The position numbers and the translations under genes were made by a program. From the NCBI GenBank assembly GCA_902611415.1, contig CACLZM010000008.1, positions 1 through 59,540 of the forward strand: a stretch of 59,540 nucleotides of DNA. The letters are read 5' to 3'. This stretch comes from an uncultured Alphaproteobacteria bacterium. GTDB lineage: Bacteria > Pseudomonadota > Alphaproteobacteria > HIMB59. Of the stretch, positions 27,278-39,295 are shown in pieces; position 1 is the first letter of the stretch, and every line of letters starts with the position of its first letter. The notes below the pieces were generated by a model, which ran no database searches, had not been told where the DNA came from, and saw only the letters and a list, made by a program, of their open reading frames with translations.

Positions 27278-28378
27278 GTGAAATTTACTAACAACTCAAA
27301 AGTATTCTTAATTTTTTTTTTATTACTAATTTTTCAAAAAAATTCTATTGCTAATGAATGTTTAATTAAAAAAGAGTTGAATATCGGGTTTATCGAAAAT
27401 AATTACATAGATTATAAATATTACTTATATTATGCACTCGGTGATTACTCCTTAATTAATGATGTAGAATTTACAATTAGCGAAGTTAATCAAAATGCAA
27501 ATGAATTTGATATTATATTTGGAGAATTTAGAGATTTAGCTAAGTTCAGTTTAAATCAAACTCAGGTACCTAATAAAGTTTTAAATTTTTATAATGATAA
27601 TGAAGTTGAAGTTATGGGAAATATATTTCCATTAGATTTAGATACATTTATATTATTAAGCCAGGATAATTATGAAAAATTAAATTTTGAGGAATTTTCA
27701 GAATTATATAATCCGATAAAATATACACTGGGAATGAGCTTTAAAACTGAAGAGGATATAATTAATTTAATATTATATCATCTGGAACAACCCTCTATTA
27801 ATGTGAATAGTTTATCATTTGAGTTAACTGCAGATTTATTTTCAAAAACATATCAAAATCTTAACAAAAATATTGTTAATAATAACTTCCAAGAAGTTTT
27901 CAACTCTTATGAAAACTCAGAGAATGTTTATACGTTATTTAGTGATGGGATTTTACTCAATAAAAATATTGATTTTAGAAGTTTTCAGCTTTTTCCAAAG
28001 AGTAAATATATTTGGGATAGTGATGATGGGGTTTTTAAAGAAAGTATAGAGAGTAAACCTTTATCTTTTTATGGTTTCAGCGCTTATTTAAACAACTCTC
28101 AAGGTTCAGGTTTTTTGTGCTATCTAATTGATGAAGAGGTAAGGCTAAAGGCCTTTAGAGATTTTAACATCCAGTTAAGTCCGTTATCAATTAATGAAGT
28201 AAGAAGTATTGAAGATGATTTACCTGACAATTACAAAAAGATTTTAGAAAGTAAAAATAAAAATGTACTTAAGCCAAATTATTCCTTAGAAAATAAAAAC
28301 TATGATCTATTTTCAGGTCTAATTTTTGGTAAATATAAATATGATGATATCATAGACAATCAAGACTATTTAAATTGA
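27278..28378 (+). CDS. Hypothetical secreted protein, 366 residues
   Basis: Unrecognised. The GTG start at 27278 gives a clear export signal (basic MKFTNNSK, hydrophobic VFLIFFLLLIFQ, then SIANE), so the product should be periplasmic. After the signal, NIGFIENNYIDYKYYLYYALGDY and NEFDIIFGEFRDLAKF loosely recall the first lobe of a substrate-binding protein. No transporter genes are adjacent and later motifs do not settle it. It contains one Cys pair candidate (mature N-terminal Cys and a late FLCYL Cys). It is placed 4 bases after nadK, probably co-transcribed. Confidence 0.7.
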   Translation: MKFTNNSKVFLIFFLLLIFQKNSIANECLIKKELNIGFIENNYIDYKYYLYYALGDYSLINDVEFTISEVNQNANEFDIIFGEFRDLAKFSLNQTQVPNKVLNFYNDNEVEVMGNIFPLDLDTFILLSQDNYEKLNFEEFSELYNPIKYTLGMSFKTEEDIINLILYHLEQPSINVNSLSFELTADLFSKTYQNLNKNIVNNNFQEVFNSYENSENVYTLFSDGILLNKNIDFRSFQLFPKSKYIWDSDDGVFKESIESKPLSFYGFSAYLNNSQGSGFLCYLIDEEVRLKAFRDFNIQLSPLSINEVRSIEDDLPDNYKKILESKNKNVLKPNYSLENKNYDLFSGLIFGKYKYDDIIDNQDYLN

Positions 28379-28386
28379 TAAAAGTA

Positions 28387-28414
28387 TTGAAAAACTTAAG
28401 CAATCATCTAAATT
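28387..28414 (+). promoter_or_regulatory. Putative tRNA-Leu promoter
   Basis: TTGAAA (28387-28392) and TAAATT (28409-28414) are spaced by 16 bases. The expected start near 28421 is about 13 bases before the tRNA 5' end. They lie in the 55-base gap after the secreted-protein gene. Hexamers are seen; activity is inferred. Confidence 0.4.
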
Positions 28415-28433
28415 CGATTAACAATTTTAACAT

Positions 28434-28521
28434 GGCCTCGTGCTGGAATTGGTAGACAGTCTGGACTTAAAATCCAGTGGGATTTATTCCCGTGGCGGTT
28501 CGAGTCCGCCCGAGGCTACCA
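28434..28521 (+). tRNA. tRNA-Leu(UAA)
   Basis: 88-base cloverleaf with a 7-bp acceptor stem (G1-U72 wobble, GGCCTCG with CGAGGCT) and encoded CCA at 28519-28521. The anticodon TAA is at 28468-28470 in a CTGGA/TCCAG stem, there is a long variable arm (GGGATTTATTCCC) as expected for leucine, and the T-arm is GGCGG-TTCGAGT-CCGCC. A run of five T follows after one C and may help termination. Confidence 0.97.
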
Positions 28522-28532
28522 CTTTTTACTAA

Positions 28533-28850
28533 ATGATCATTGTCGAAGTAACTTTTAAAATAGATCCTACTTTAACAAAAGAAACATTAAGGGAAAAATT
28601 TTTAGAGACAGCTCCAATTTACAAAACTACACCTGGTTTGATAAGAAAAAACTATATTTCAGACCTTAAAAACAATATTGCAGGAGGTATATATTGTTTT
28701 GATAATATGTTAAACGCACAAAGATGGTTCGATGATGAAAGGATTGAATGGATTACAAATAGATATTCGAAACCCAAATTAAAATTTTATGAAAATTTTG
28801 TTGAGGTAGACAATGAGTCTAAAAAAATTATTTCAGAAGACAATCTGTAA
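28533..28850 (+). CDS. YdhR-like dimeric alpha/beta-barrel protein
   Basis: 105-residue cytoplasmic protein resembling the YdhR putative mono-oxygenase family. The best match is the segment TPGLIRKNYISDLKNNIAGGIYCFDN, which parallels the PGFLWK...EAGGIYLF stretch of E. coli YdhR, and the predicted beta-alpha-beta ferredoxin-like fold fits. The substrate is unknown. It sits alone between tRNA-Leu and the convergent 5S rRNA gene, ending about 25 bases from the 5S 3' end with no terminator hairpin between. Confidence 0.75.
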   Translation: MIIVEVTFKIDPTLTKETLREKFLETAPIYKTTPGLIRKNYISDLKNNIAGGIYCFDNMLNAQRWFDDERIEWITNRYSKPKLKFYENFVEVDNESKKIISEDNL

Positions 28851-28873
28851 ATATGTATTGCTAATTAATAAAT

Positions 28874-28985
28874 AGGCGGCGTCCTACTCTCCCAAGCCTT
28901 AAGACTAAGTACCATCGGCGCTGGAGGCCTTCACGACCGAGTTCGAAATGGGATCGGGTTTTTTCACTCCGCTATGACCGCCACA
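28874..28985 (-). rRNA. rrf: 5S ribosomal RNA
   Basis: About 112 bases with the universal 5S core on the minus strand (CCCGATCCCATTTCGAACTC), closing helix GTGGCGG / CCGCC at the ends, and GAGAGTAGGACGCCGCC at the 3' side. It is the last gene of the rRNA operon, about 45 bases after 23S. End points are accurate to a few bases. No obvious terminator follows on the minus strand. Confidence 0.93.
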
Positions 28986-29010
28986 AACTTTTTATAACAT
29001 TGTAGTTAAA

Positions 29011-29028
29011 ACTTTTCGCTGTGTATTG

Positions 29029-29038
<10 letters not shown>
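29011..29038 (-). other. 3' arm of the 23S rRNA processing stalk
   Basis: ACTTTTCGCTGTGT (29011-29024) is complementary, allowing G-U, to ACACAGTGAAAAGT at 31752-31765. ATTCAAGC (29031-29038) is the exact complement of GCTTGAAT at 31737-31744. Together they extend helix 1 of 23S into a long stem suited to RNase III-type cleavage. The complementarity is seen directly. Confidence 0.65.
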
Positions 29039-31746
<2,708 letters not shown>

Positions 31747-31751
31747 TTAAC

Positions 31752-31765
31752 ACACAGTGAAAAGT
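31752..31765 (-). other. 5' arm of the 23S rRNA processing stalk
   Basis: ACACAGTGAAAAGT pairs with 29011-29024 on the far side of 23S, 13 of 14 positions Watson-Crick and one G-U. It lies just outside the mature 5' end, as expected for a precursor-processing stem. Seen directly; cleavage is inferred from known rRNA maturation. Confidence 0.65.
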
Positions 31766-31817
31766 TTGTAGTTAATAACTTTTTGTAGTTATTTGTTGTT
31801 ATATTAGTTGTTTAATT

Positions 31818-31845
31818 GACGAATAACTCGTGCAAGTCATTCGTC
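31818..31845 (-). other. Hairpin in the tRNA-Ala/23S spacer
   Basis: Arms GACGAATAACTCG (31818-31830) and CAAGTCATTCGTC (31833-31845) form a stem of about 11 pairs with one or two G-U or mismatched positions. It stands in the 136-base spacer between tRNA-Ala and 23S, where structured processing signals are common. The remaining spacer is AT-rich with nothing else I can identify. Confidence 0.5.
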
Positions 31846-31882
31846 TGTGTTATCAGCTTACATATTTACGATTTTAAAAAGT

Positions 31883-31958
31883 TGGTGGAGGATAGCGGGA
31901 TCGAACCGCTGACCTCCTGAATGCAAATCAGGCGCTCTCCCAGCTGAGCTAATCCCCC
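31883..31958 (-). tRNA. tRNA-Ala(UGC)
   Basis: 76-base cloverleaf in the 16S-23S spacer, starting GGGGGATTAGCTCAG and ending TCCTCCACCA with encoded CCA. The anticodon TGC lies in a CTGAT/TTCAG-type arm, and the T-loop is TTCGATC. It is preceded by tRNA-Ile 8 bases away, the standard order in alphaproteobacterial rRNA operons. Confidence 0.98.
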
Positions 31959-31966
31959 AACATTGT

Positions 31967-32043
31967 TGGTGGGCGAGGGAGGACTTGAACCTCCGACCTC
32001 ACGCTTATCAAGCGCGCGCTCTAACCAACTGAGCTACACGCCC
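31967..32043 (-). tRNA. tRNA-Ile(GAU)
   Basis: 77-base cloverleaf beginning GGGCGTGTAGCTCAG and ending CTCGCCCACCA with encoded CCA. The anticodon GAT sits in the loop TTGATAA closed by a GC-rich stem. It is located directly after the 16S trailer and before tRNA-Ala. Confidence 0.98.
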
Positions 32044-32085
32044 AATCAATGCTCTTTATCAACACATGTTGAAAAAAGCAAAACA

Positions 32086-32126
32086 AATAGACGGTGGTTA
32101 CTTTGAACGTACACTTAGTTCAAAGT
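32086..32126 (-). other. 16S trailer: stalk arm and hairpin
   Basis: AATAGACGGTGG (32086-32097) is a perfect 12-base complement of CCACCGTCTATT at 33746-33757, beyond the 5' end of 16S, forming the 16S processing stalk. A further perfect 9-base pair is 32051-32059 with 33777-33785. Next to it, ACTTTGAAC (32100-32108) and GTTCAAAGT (32118-32126) make a perfect 9-bp hairpin with a 9-base loop just past the 16S 3' end. Confidence 0.7.
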
Positions 32127-32136
32127 TTTTTTTCCT

Positions 32137-33634
<1,498 letters not shown>

Positions 33635-33742
33635 AATTACCTACTCATAAAAAACAAAGTTTTAAATTGACGTAGGTTAGACGCCAAAATAACGAGCTGT
33701 CATTTTTCTCAAATGAAAGCTTGATCGAAATTTGACGTTATA

Positions 33743-33757
33743 AACCCACCGTCTATT
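33743..33757 (-). other. 16S leader: 5' arm of the processing stalk
   Basis: CCACCGTCTATT (33746-33757) is the mate of 32086-32097. With the additional 9-base pairing further out (33777-33785 with 32051-32059) it would bring both 16S precursor ends together for RNase III-type cleavage. Complementarity is seen directly across 1.65 kb. Confidence 0.7.
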
Positions 33758-33775
33758 CATTTCATATTTACAAAA

Positions 33776-33787
33776 AATAAAGAGCAA
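33776..33787 (-). promoter_or_regulatory. boxA-like antitermination element
   Basis: On the minus strand TTGCTCTTTATT matches the boxA core TGCTCTTTA of rRNA leaders, where NusB/S10 load to prevent early termination. It lies about 50 bases downstream of the presumed promoter and 140 upstream of 16S. Part of it can also pair with 32051-32059, so it may serve in the processing stalk as well. Match seen; role inferred from family knowledge. Confidence 0.5.
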
Positions 33788-33835
33788 GAATCACTAATGC
33801 ACAATAAATGGCCTAGTGAATCGAATAAAAAGTAG

Positions 33836-33867
33836 AATATATCTACACTTTATGGAGACATTGTCAA
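33836..33867 (-). promoter_or_regulatory. Putative rRNA operon promoter
   Basis: A perfect TTGACA occupies 33867-33862. Downstream, TAGATA (33845-33840, 16-base spacing) or TATATT (33841-33836, 20-base spacing) may serve as -10. Upstream is a long A/T tract (33870-33900) that could act as an UP element. The 293-base stretch between tRNA-fMet and 16S holds this promoter, boxA and the 16S leader arm, and no gene. Confidence 0.5.
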
Positions 33868-33927
33868 ATGCATTTCATTAAAAAAAATAAAAAAAAACTA
33901 TTGAAAAGAAAGAGTTTTTTAGGAAGT

Positions 33928-34004
<77 letters not shown>

Positions 34005-34055
34005 ATCAGAAAACGAAAGATATGTCAAAATATCAACAATTACAATGATTATTCT

Positions 34056-34132
34056 TGGTAGCGGAGGAGGGATTTGAACCCCCGACACATGGATTATGAT
34101 TCCACCGCTCTAACCAACTGAGCTACTCCGCC
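34056..34132 (-). tRNA. Elongator tRNA-Met(CAU)
   Basis: 77-base cloverleaf starting GGCGGAGTAGCTCAG and ending CTCCGCTACCA, with encoded CCA and anticodon CAT in the loop ATCATAA. The body matches alphaproteobacterial elongator Met. A CAT anticodon could also mean tRNA-Ile2 with lysidine, but the acceptor stem and A32 loop argue for Met. It is 51 bases upstream of tRNA-fMet. Confidence 0.92.
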
Positions 34133-34152
34133 ATAAAGAAATATTGTTTTAT

Positions 34153-34158
34153 ATTATA
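34153..34158 (-). promoter_or_regulatory. Candidate -10 element for tRNA-Met
   Basis: A perfect TATAAT on the minus strand is 20 bases upstream of the tRNA-Met 5' end, in the gap after the CinA-like gene stop. The expected -35 position does not match the consensus, so support is partial. Confidence 0.3.
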
Positions 34159-34169
34159 TTAGCCTAATC

Positions 34170-34913
34170 TTAAATGATTTTGTTTATTTCTCTTAATATG
34201 AATTTTTTCGCATTACTAACATCGAGTTTATTCACTTGAGAGTTTATAACAATCTCTACACCCTTCGGTTTTCCATCAAAAACTGGATAGCTACCTATAG
34301 AAATATTTTTATATTTTCTCTCAGCTTGAACAAGTAGATGGGCTATTTTACTCTCAAAAAGTTTTGTAGATATTGTGGTTGAATAAAATTTATTTTTAAT
34401 TTTTATCATTTTTTTAAATTCTTTCATCATCGCTTGTACTATTGAAGGTATGCCAGCAAAAACATAAATATTTTCAATTTTAAAACCTGGTGCTCCACTA
34501 ACTTTATTTAAAATCAACTTAGAGCCTTCCGGCATATACGCCATTTTCATTCTAGCATCAGTTAATTCAGATTTAATTTTCCTGTAATATTTTTTTAATT
34601 CTTTATATGCACCATTATGTAATTTGTATTTTTTTTTAACTGCCAAACTAATTGACTCAGATGTAATGTCATCGTGAGTAGGGCCTATACCACCAGTAGT
34701 GATAACAAAATCATATTGATTTTTTAATTTTCTTATTTGAGAAATAATTATTTTTTTTTGGTCAGGAATTACAACCACTAACTGCAGAGATATACCACAA
34801 ATGAACAACTCTTTAGCTATATGATTTATATTTTTATCTTGTGTCCTACCTGATAATATCTCATTGCCAATGATTACAAGACAAGCTGAATTAATTTTTT
34901 TAGTAGTTACCAT
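34170..34913 (-). CDS. CinA-like / MoaB-fold molybdopterin-binding domain protein
   Basis: 247-residue stand-alone COG1058-type domain, as in the N-terminal half of CinA. Hallmarks are ACLVIIGNEILSGRTQDKN near the N-terminus, VITTGGIGPTHDDIT (about residues 71-85) and a later SGAPGF. The C-terminal pyridine-nucleotide amidase domain of full CinA is absent. Members may hydrolyse ADP-ribose or FAD-type compounds; the activity here is not shown. Its ATG (34911-34913) is only 2 bases from the divergent sfsA ATG, so each gene's promoter must lie inside the other's coding sequence. Confidence 0.85.
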   Translation of the reverse strand: MVTTKKINSACLVIIGNEILSGRTQDKNINHIAKELFICGISLQLVVVIPDQKKIIISQIRKLKNQYDFVITTGGIGPTHDDITSESISLAVKKKYKLHNGAYKELKKYYRKIKSELTDARMKMAYMPEGSKLILNKVSGAPGFKIENIYVFAGIPSIVQAMMKEFKKMIKIKNKFYSTTISTKLFESKIAHLLVQAERKYKNISIGSYPVFDGKPKGVEIVINSQVNKLDVSNAKKFILREINKII

Positions 34914-34915
34914 AA

Positions 34916-35611
34916 ATGAAGTATAAAGAGGAAATCTTAGAGGGTTTTTTTATAAAACGCTATAATCGATTTTTTGTCGATTTAAAGATTGATAATGTAG
35001 TTGTCACAGCTTACTGCCCAAATACAGGGTCACTTTTAGGTTTATTGAAAGAGGGTTCTAAAGTATTAGTTGCAAAAGTTGAAAACCCAAATGCAAAATT
35101 AAAATATAGATTAGAGGCAATTAAAGACCTCAAAACTTTTGTAGGTGTAAACACATCTCTACCAAATGACATAATTTTCAACGCTATAAGGGGAAAAAAA
35201 ATATTGCAGGAAATTAAAGGTGATTTCAAAAAAGAGGTGAAATATGGAAAAAATTCTAGAATTGATATTTTTGCTAGCCACCCTAATGGAGATACTTACA
35301 TTGAAGTCAAATCAGTTACTTTATCAAGGAAAAAGAATTTAGCAGAATTTCCAGATGCAGTTACTTCAAGGGGATCTAAACACCTAATTGAGTTAAGTAA
35401 TATGTCCAAAAAAGGAGGTAAATGTTTTTTAATATATTTGATTCAACGAAATGATGTAGATAGATTTTCTATAGCTAAAGATTTGGATAATGAGTATTAT
35501 GAAAAATCTCTAATTGCAAAAAAAAGTGGCGTACAATTTAGAGCTTTTAAATGTAACGTATCATATAGAGGTATAAATATTACTGGTGAGATAAATATTG
35601 ATGAAAATTAA
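34916..35611 (+). CDS. sfsA: SfsA family protein
   Basis: Sugar fermentation stimulation protein homologue, a putative nuclease-fold DNA-binding protein whose role is poorly defined. Recognised by CPNTGSLLGLLKEGSKV, the RIDIFASHPNGDTYIEVKSVTL core (a restriction-endonuclease-like E-x-K pattern) and FPDAVTSRGSKHL. Length 231, normal. It is first in the plus-strand run leading into purine synthesis, overlaps map by 11 bases and is divergent from the CinA-like gene with no intergenic space. Confidence 0.93.
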   Translation: MKYKEEILEGFFIKRYNRFFVDLKIDNVVVTAYCPNTGSLLGLLKEGSKVLVAKVENPNAKLKYRLEAIKDLKTFVGVNTSLPNDIIFNAIRGKKILQEIKGDFKKEVKYGKNSRIDIFASHPNGDTYIEVKSVTLSRKKNLAEFPDAVTSRGSKHLIELSNMSKKGGKCFLIYLIQRNDVDRFSIAKDLDNEYYEKSLIAKKSGVQFRAFKCNVSYRGINITGEINIDEN

Positions 35612-36377
35612 ATCATACAAAAGTGATGAAGTAGAACCTTGTAGAGAGGCAAGTAAAATTACTGCAACTATTTTAGACGAACTAAATAATATTATAAAAG
35701 AAGATATCTCAACATCTGAGATTGATGATTATTGTTTAACAAGAATTCAAGAACTAGGAGGCACACCTGCACCGTTGTTTTACAGAGGTTTTCCAAAGTC
35801 TACATGTACATCATTAAATCATGTTATTTGTCATGGGATTCCAAACCATAATCGAAACCTTCAAAATGGAGATATTTTAAATGTAGATGTAACGACAATA
35901 ATAGATGGTTGGCATGGGGACTCATCAAGGATGTTTAAAGTAGGAGACATTTCAATTAAAGCAAGAAATCTATGCAAGGTTACCCACGATTGTTTGATAG
36001 AGAGTATTGGCGAAATAAAAGTTGGTGAGCCTATCAGTAAAATAGGAAAAAAAATTGAGAATATAGCAACATCAAACAACTTTAGTGTTGTTAGAGATTT
36101 TTGTGGACATGGAGTTGGATTAAAGTTTCACGAGAATCCTAGTATTTTACACTATTACGATAGTGAGTATGATAAGGTAAAATTTGTAGACGGAATGATT
36201 TTTACAATTGAACCCATGATCAATGTTGGTAAATATCAATCTAAAATACTTAACGATGGTTGGACTGCAGTGACAAAAGATAAAACACTTAGCGCTCAGT
36301 ACGAACATACGATATACATTAATGGTGATATTATTGAGATTCTAACAGAGTCCCCAAGTAAGGCTTTTTATAATTGA
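35601..36377 (+). CDS. map: Methionine aminopeptidase, type I
   Basis: Removes the N-terminal methionine from nascent proteins using two metal ions. All ligands are present: D96, D107 (GDSS), H170 (CGHGVG), E204 (TIEP) and E235 (QYEHT), plus H78 and H177 in the active site. ATG at 35601 is chosen over the TTG one codon earlier; it gives 258 residues. It overlaps sfsA by 11 bases and purB by 4. Confidence 0.96.
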   Translation: MKIKSYKSDEVEPCREASKITATILDELNNIIKEDISTSEIDDYCLTRIQELGGTPAPLFYRGFPKSTCTSLNHVICHGIPNHNRNLQNGDILNVDVTTIIDGWHGDSSRMFKVGDISIKARNLCKVTHDCLIESIGEIKVGEPISKIGKKIENIATSNNFSVVRDFCGHGVGLKFHENPSILHYYDSEYDKVKFVDGMIFTIEPMINVGKYQSKILNDGWTAVTKDKTLSAQYEHTIYINGDIIEILTESPSKAFYN

Positions 36378-37663
36378 TACCAAGATACTCTAGAAAAATT
36401 CTTAAAGAAATCTGGGAAGATAGTAATAAATTTCAAATATGGCTTGACCTTGAAATTCTCGCTTGCGAGGCAATGGAAAAATTGGGTCAAATACCTAAGG
36501 GGACCTCAAACAAAATCAAAAAAAAAGCAAAGTTTAAGGTAAAAGAAATAGAAAAAATTGAAGAAAAAACAAAGCATGATGTAATTGCTTTTTTAACTAA
36601 TGTAGCAAAGTATGTAGGACCCGAGTCTAGGTATATTCATAAGGGACTAACTTCTAGTGATATTTTAGATACTTCTTTCTCCATACAACTTAACCAATCA
36701 AGCAATATAATTCTTGAAGGTTTAAAAACTTTGAGTAAATCTCTTTTAAATATTGCAAAAAAACATAAGTACACATTATGTATCGGTAGAAGTCATGGTA
36801 TTCATGCCGAAACGACTACTTTTGGATTAAAAATATTAGGATATCTAGCCGAAAACAAAAGAAACATAGATCGTCTTAAAAATTCGATAAAACAAATACA
36901 AACAATTCAAATGTCTGGTCCTGTAGGGACATATTCAAATATTGACACAAGGGTAGAGCAAATGATTGCTAAAAAATTAAAATTTTCAATCGAAACTGTC
37001 TCTACGCAGATAATTCCAAGAGACAGGCATGCGGACCTTTTTTGCTCTTTTGCTATTATTGCAAGTTCCATAGAACGTCTATCAACTGAGATTAGACACC
37101 TACAAAGAACAGAAGTTTTAGAAGTTGAAGAAGGTTTTGGAAAAGGCCAAAAGGGTAGTTCGGCAATGCCTCATAAAAAAAATCCAATTTTATCAGAAAA
37201 TTTAACAGGACTAGCAAGAGTGATTAGATCGTTAACCATTCCTGCTTTGGAGAATATAACTTCATGGCATGAAAGAGATATAAGTCACTCCAGTGTTGAG
37301 AGAATAAACGCTCCCAATGCCACCATAACCCTCGACTTTGCAGTTCAAAGAATGATCAACGTTTTAAATAATTTAAACATAAATAAAAAAAATATGATGA
37401 AAAATTTAAATCTTTTAAAAGGCCTACCCTATTCACAAAATGTCCTGATTTTTCTTATTGAAAATAAAGTATTAAGAGAAGATGCCTATAAGATTGTTCA
37501 AGATTGTGCTTTGAAAACTTGGAAAGGCAATATGTCTTTTAAAGATAATCTTTTGAGTCATCCTCGTTTAGCCAAATTAAAAATATCAAGTAAAGTTAAT
37601 AATATTTTCAATAATAAAAATCTTTTTAAAAATGTTGATAAAATATTTAAAAGGATTAATTAA
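36374..37663 (+). CDS. purB: Adenylosuccinate lyase
   Basis: Acts twice in purine synthesis: SAICAR to AICAR, and adenylosuccinate to AMP. The fumarase-superfamily signature is SSAMPHKKNP (about residues 262-271) with HGIHAE (141-146) and TSSDILDT. Length 429, normal. The start is TTG at 36374 overlapping the map stop codon (TTGA), with AAGG about 12 bases before it. No ATG gives a full-length N-terminus. It is directly followed by purC with a one-base overlap. Confidence 0.97.
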   Translation: MIPRYSRKILKEIWEDSNKFQIWLDLEILACEAMEKLGQIPKGTSNKIKKKAKFKVKEIEKIEEKTKHDVIAFLTNVAKYVGPESRYIHKGLTSSDILDTSFSIQLNQSSNIILEGLKTLSKSLLNIAKKHKYTLCIGRSHGIHAETTTFGLKILGYLAENKRNIDRLKNSIKQIQTIQMSGPVGTYSNIDTRVEQMIAKKLKFSIETVSTQIIPRDRHADLFCSFAIIASSIERLSTEIRHLQRTEVLEVEEGFGKGQKGSSAMPHKKNPILSENLTGLARVIRSLTIPALENITSWHERDISHSSVERINAPNATITLDFAVQRMINVLNNLNINKKNMMKNLNLLKGLPYSQNVLIFLIENKVLREDAYKIVQDCALKTWKGNMSFKDNLLSHPRLAKLKISSKVNNIFNNKNLFKNVDKIFKRIN

Positions 37664-38379
37664 TGGCAGTAAAATTGAAAAAATTATATGAGGGAAAAGC
37701 AAAAATTATTTATGCCAAAACTAGTAAGGAAGTCATAGCTACCTATAAAAATGATGCTACAGCTTTTAATAATTTAAAAAAGGGCTCGATAAAGAATAAA
37801 GGTGCAATTAATAATGCTATATCGAGTTATTTATTTCAAATATTGAATCATTGTGATATTCCAACACACTTTATAAAGAAAATTGATAAAAAATCTCAGC
37901 TTTTAAAAAAAGTAGATATTATTCCAATTGAAGTTTTAGTTAGAAATTTCTTTGCTGGCTCTTTATCTAAAAAGTTTGGTGTAAAAGAAGGAACACAATT
38001 ATCTGATACGCTAATTGAGTATTGTTTAAAATCAGATGAACTTGGCGATCCTCATATAAGTTCTGAACATATTCTTAATTTAGGTTTATGTGATTTTGAT
38101 GAATTAGAGTTAATAGATGAATATTCTTTGAGAATAAATGACATATTAAGGTCTACGTTCTATTCTATAGGAATAAATCTAGTTGACTTTAAATTAGAAT
38201 TTGGAATTTGTAAAAAAACTGATGAGCTTGTTTTAGCAGATGAAATATCACCAGATACATGTCGTTTGTGGGATTTAAAAACAAATAAAAAACTTGATAA
38301 AGATCGATTTCGTAGAGATTTAGGAAATATCGAAGAAGCATATGAAGAGGTGCTTAATAGGTTAAACTTGACAATTTAA
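37663..38379 (+). CDS. purC: SAICAR synthetase
   Basis: Joins CAIR and aspartate with ATP, the step before PurB. It has the opening LYEGKAKIIYA, the VRNFFAGSLSKKFGVKEG segment and LADEISPDTCRLWD near residue 195, all typical of PurC. 238 residues, normal length. One-base overlaps with purB and purS at either end place it in a continuously translated run. Confidence 0.97.
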   Translation: MAVKLKKLYEGKAKIIYAKTSKEVIATYKNDATAFNNLKKGSIKNKGAINNAISSYLFQILNHCDIPTHFIKKIDKKSQLLKKVDIIPIEVLVRNFFAGSLSKKFGVKEGTQLSDTLIEYCLKSDELGDPHISSEHILNLGLCDFDELELIDEYSLRINDILRSTFYSIGINLVDFKLEFGICKKTDELVLADEISPDTCRLWDLKTNKKLDKDRFRRDLGNIEEAYEEVLNRLNLTI

Positions 38380-38618
38380 TGCGAATAAAAATATTAGTAA
38401 GACTTAAAGGCCAAATTTTAGAACCACAGGGAAAAGTAATTGAACAGTCGCTTAATAGTTTAGGATTTACAGAATTTTCAAATATCAGACAGGGTAAACT
38501 CATTGAATTAGATTTACCCGATAATATAAGTAAAGAGGAAAAAGCACAAAAAATCGACTCTGCTTGCAAAAAACTTTTGGTCAACGATATTATTGAAGAG
38601 TACGAAGTGCTTGGATGA
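38379..38618 (+). CDS. purS: FGAM synthase subunit PurS
   Basis: Small dimeric subunit that links PurQ and PurL in formylglycinamidine ribonucleotide synthase. 79 residues with the typical LKGQILEPQGKVIEQSLNSLGF and the C-terminal ANDIIEEYEV-like tail (VNDIIEEYEVLG). Presence of purS with separate purQ and a small purL shows the three-subunit enzyme, not the single large form of E. coli. Confidence 0.95.
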   Translation: MRIKILVRLKGQILEPQGKVIEQSLNSLGFTEFSNIRQGKLIELDLPDNISKEEKAQKIDSACKKLLVNDIIEEYEVLG

Positions 38619-39295
38619 GTTTTAAATCTGCTGTTATAACATTTCCTGGATCTAATTGTGACAGAGACGCATTATGCTACTTAAAAGATTTAACTAAAGG
38701 TGAGGTTCATAATATTTGGCATGAGGAGACATCATTGCCAAAAGTTGATTTAGTAATTTTACCTGGGGGTTTTAGCTTTGGTGATTATTTAAGATCAGGA
38801 GCAATGGCATCAAAAAGTAAAATTATTGATGAGGTTGTAAAACATGCAAATGATAATAGATATTTATTAGGTATTTGTAATGGCTTTCAAATTTTAACTG
38901 AAATTGGACTTCTTGAAGGAGCATTAATTCGAAATAAAAAACTTAAATTTTTAGGAAAAAATTGCTTTATTAAAAAAAAATTTAAAAATAATTTTAATTT
39001 ATCAATCAAAGATAACCAAATTCTTCAAATACCTGTAGCTCATAACGAGGGAAATTTTTATTGTGATACTGAAACTTTAAATTTATTAAAAAATAATGAA
39101 CAAATAGCATTTGAATATTGCAAAGGTGAATTCTCAAATACTGAAGAAAATATAAATGGTTCAATAGAGGCTATTGCAGGTATTACAAACAAAAAAAAGA
39201 ATGTTCTTGGAATGATGCCTCATCCCGAGAGAGCATATTCTGATTTTCATCAATCACAAGATGGAAGATTTATTATAGAGTCTTTAATTTCATGA
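38615..39295 (+). CDS. purQ: FGAM synthase glutaminase subunit PurQ
   Basis: Class I glutamine amidotransferase that supplies ammonia to PurL. The nucleophile Cys88 is in LLGICNGFQIL, preceded by ILPGGFSFGDYLRSG, and the His-Glu dyad is in MMPHPERAYSD. 226 residues. It starts within the end of purS (ATGA, 4-base overlap) and overlaps purL by 4 bases, which couples synthesis of the three subunits. Confidence 0.97.
   Translation: MSFKSAVITFPGSNCDRDALCYLKDLTKGEVHNIWHEETSLPKVDLVILPGGFSFGDYLRSGAMASKSKIIDEVVKHANDNRYLLGICNGFQILTEIGLLEGALIRNKKLKFLGKNCFIKKKFKNNFNLSIKDNQILQIPVAHNEGNFYCDTETLNLLKNNEQIAFEYCKGEFSNTEENINGSIEAIAGITNKKKNVLGMMPHPERAYSDFHQSQDGRFIIESLIS

Noticed and set aside
34056-34132. tRNA-Ile2 (CAU with lysidine)
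   Set aside because: Acceptor stem and anticodon loop match alphaproteobacterial elongator tRNA-Met better.
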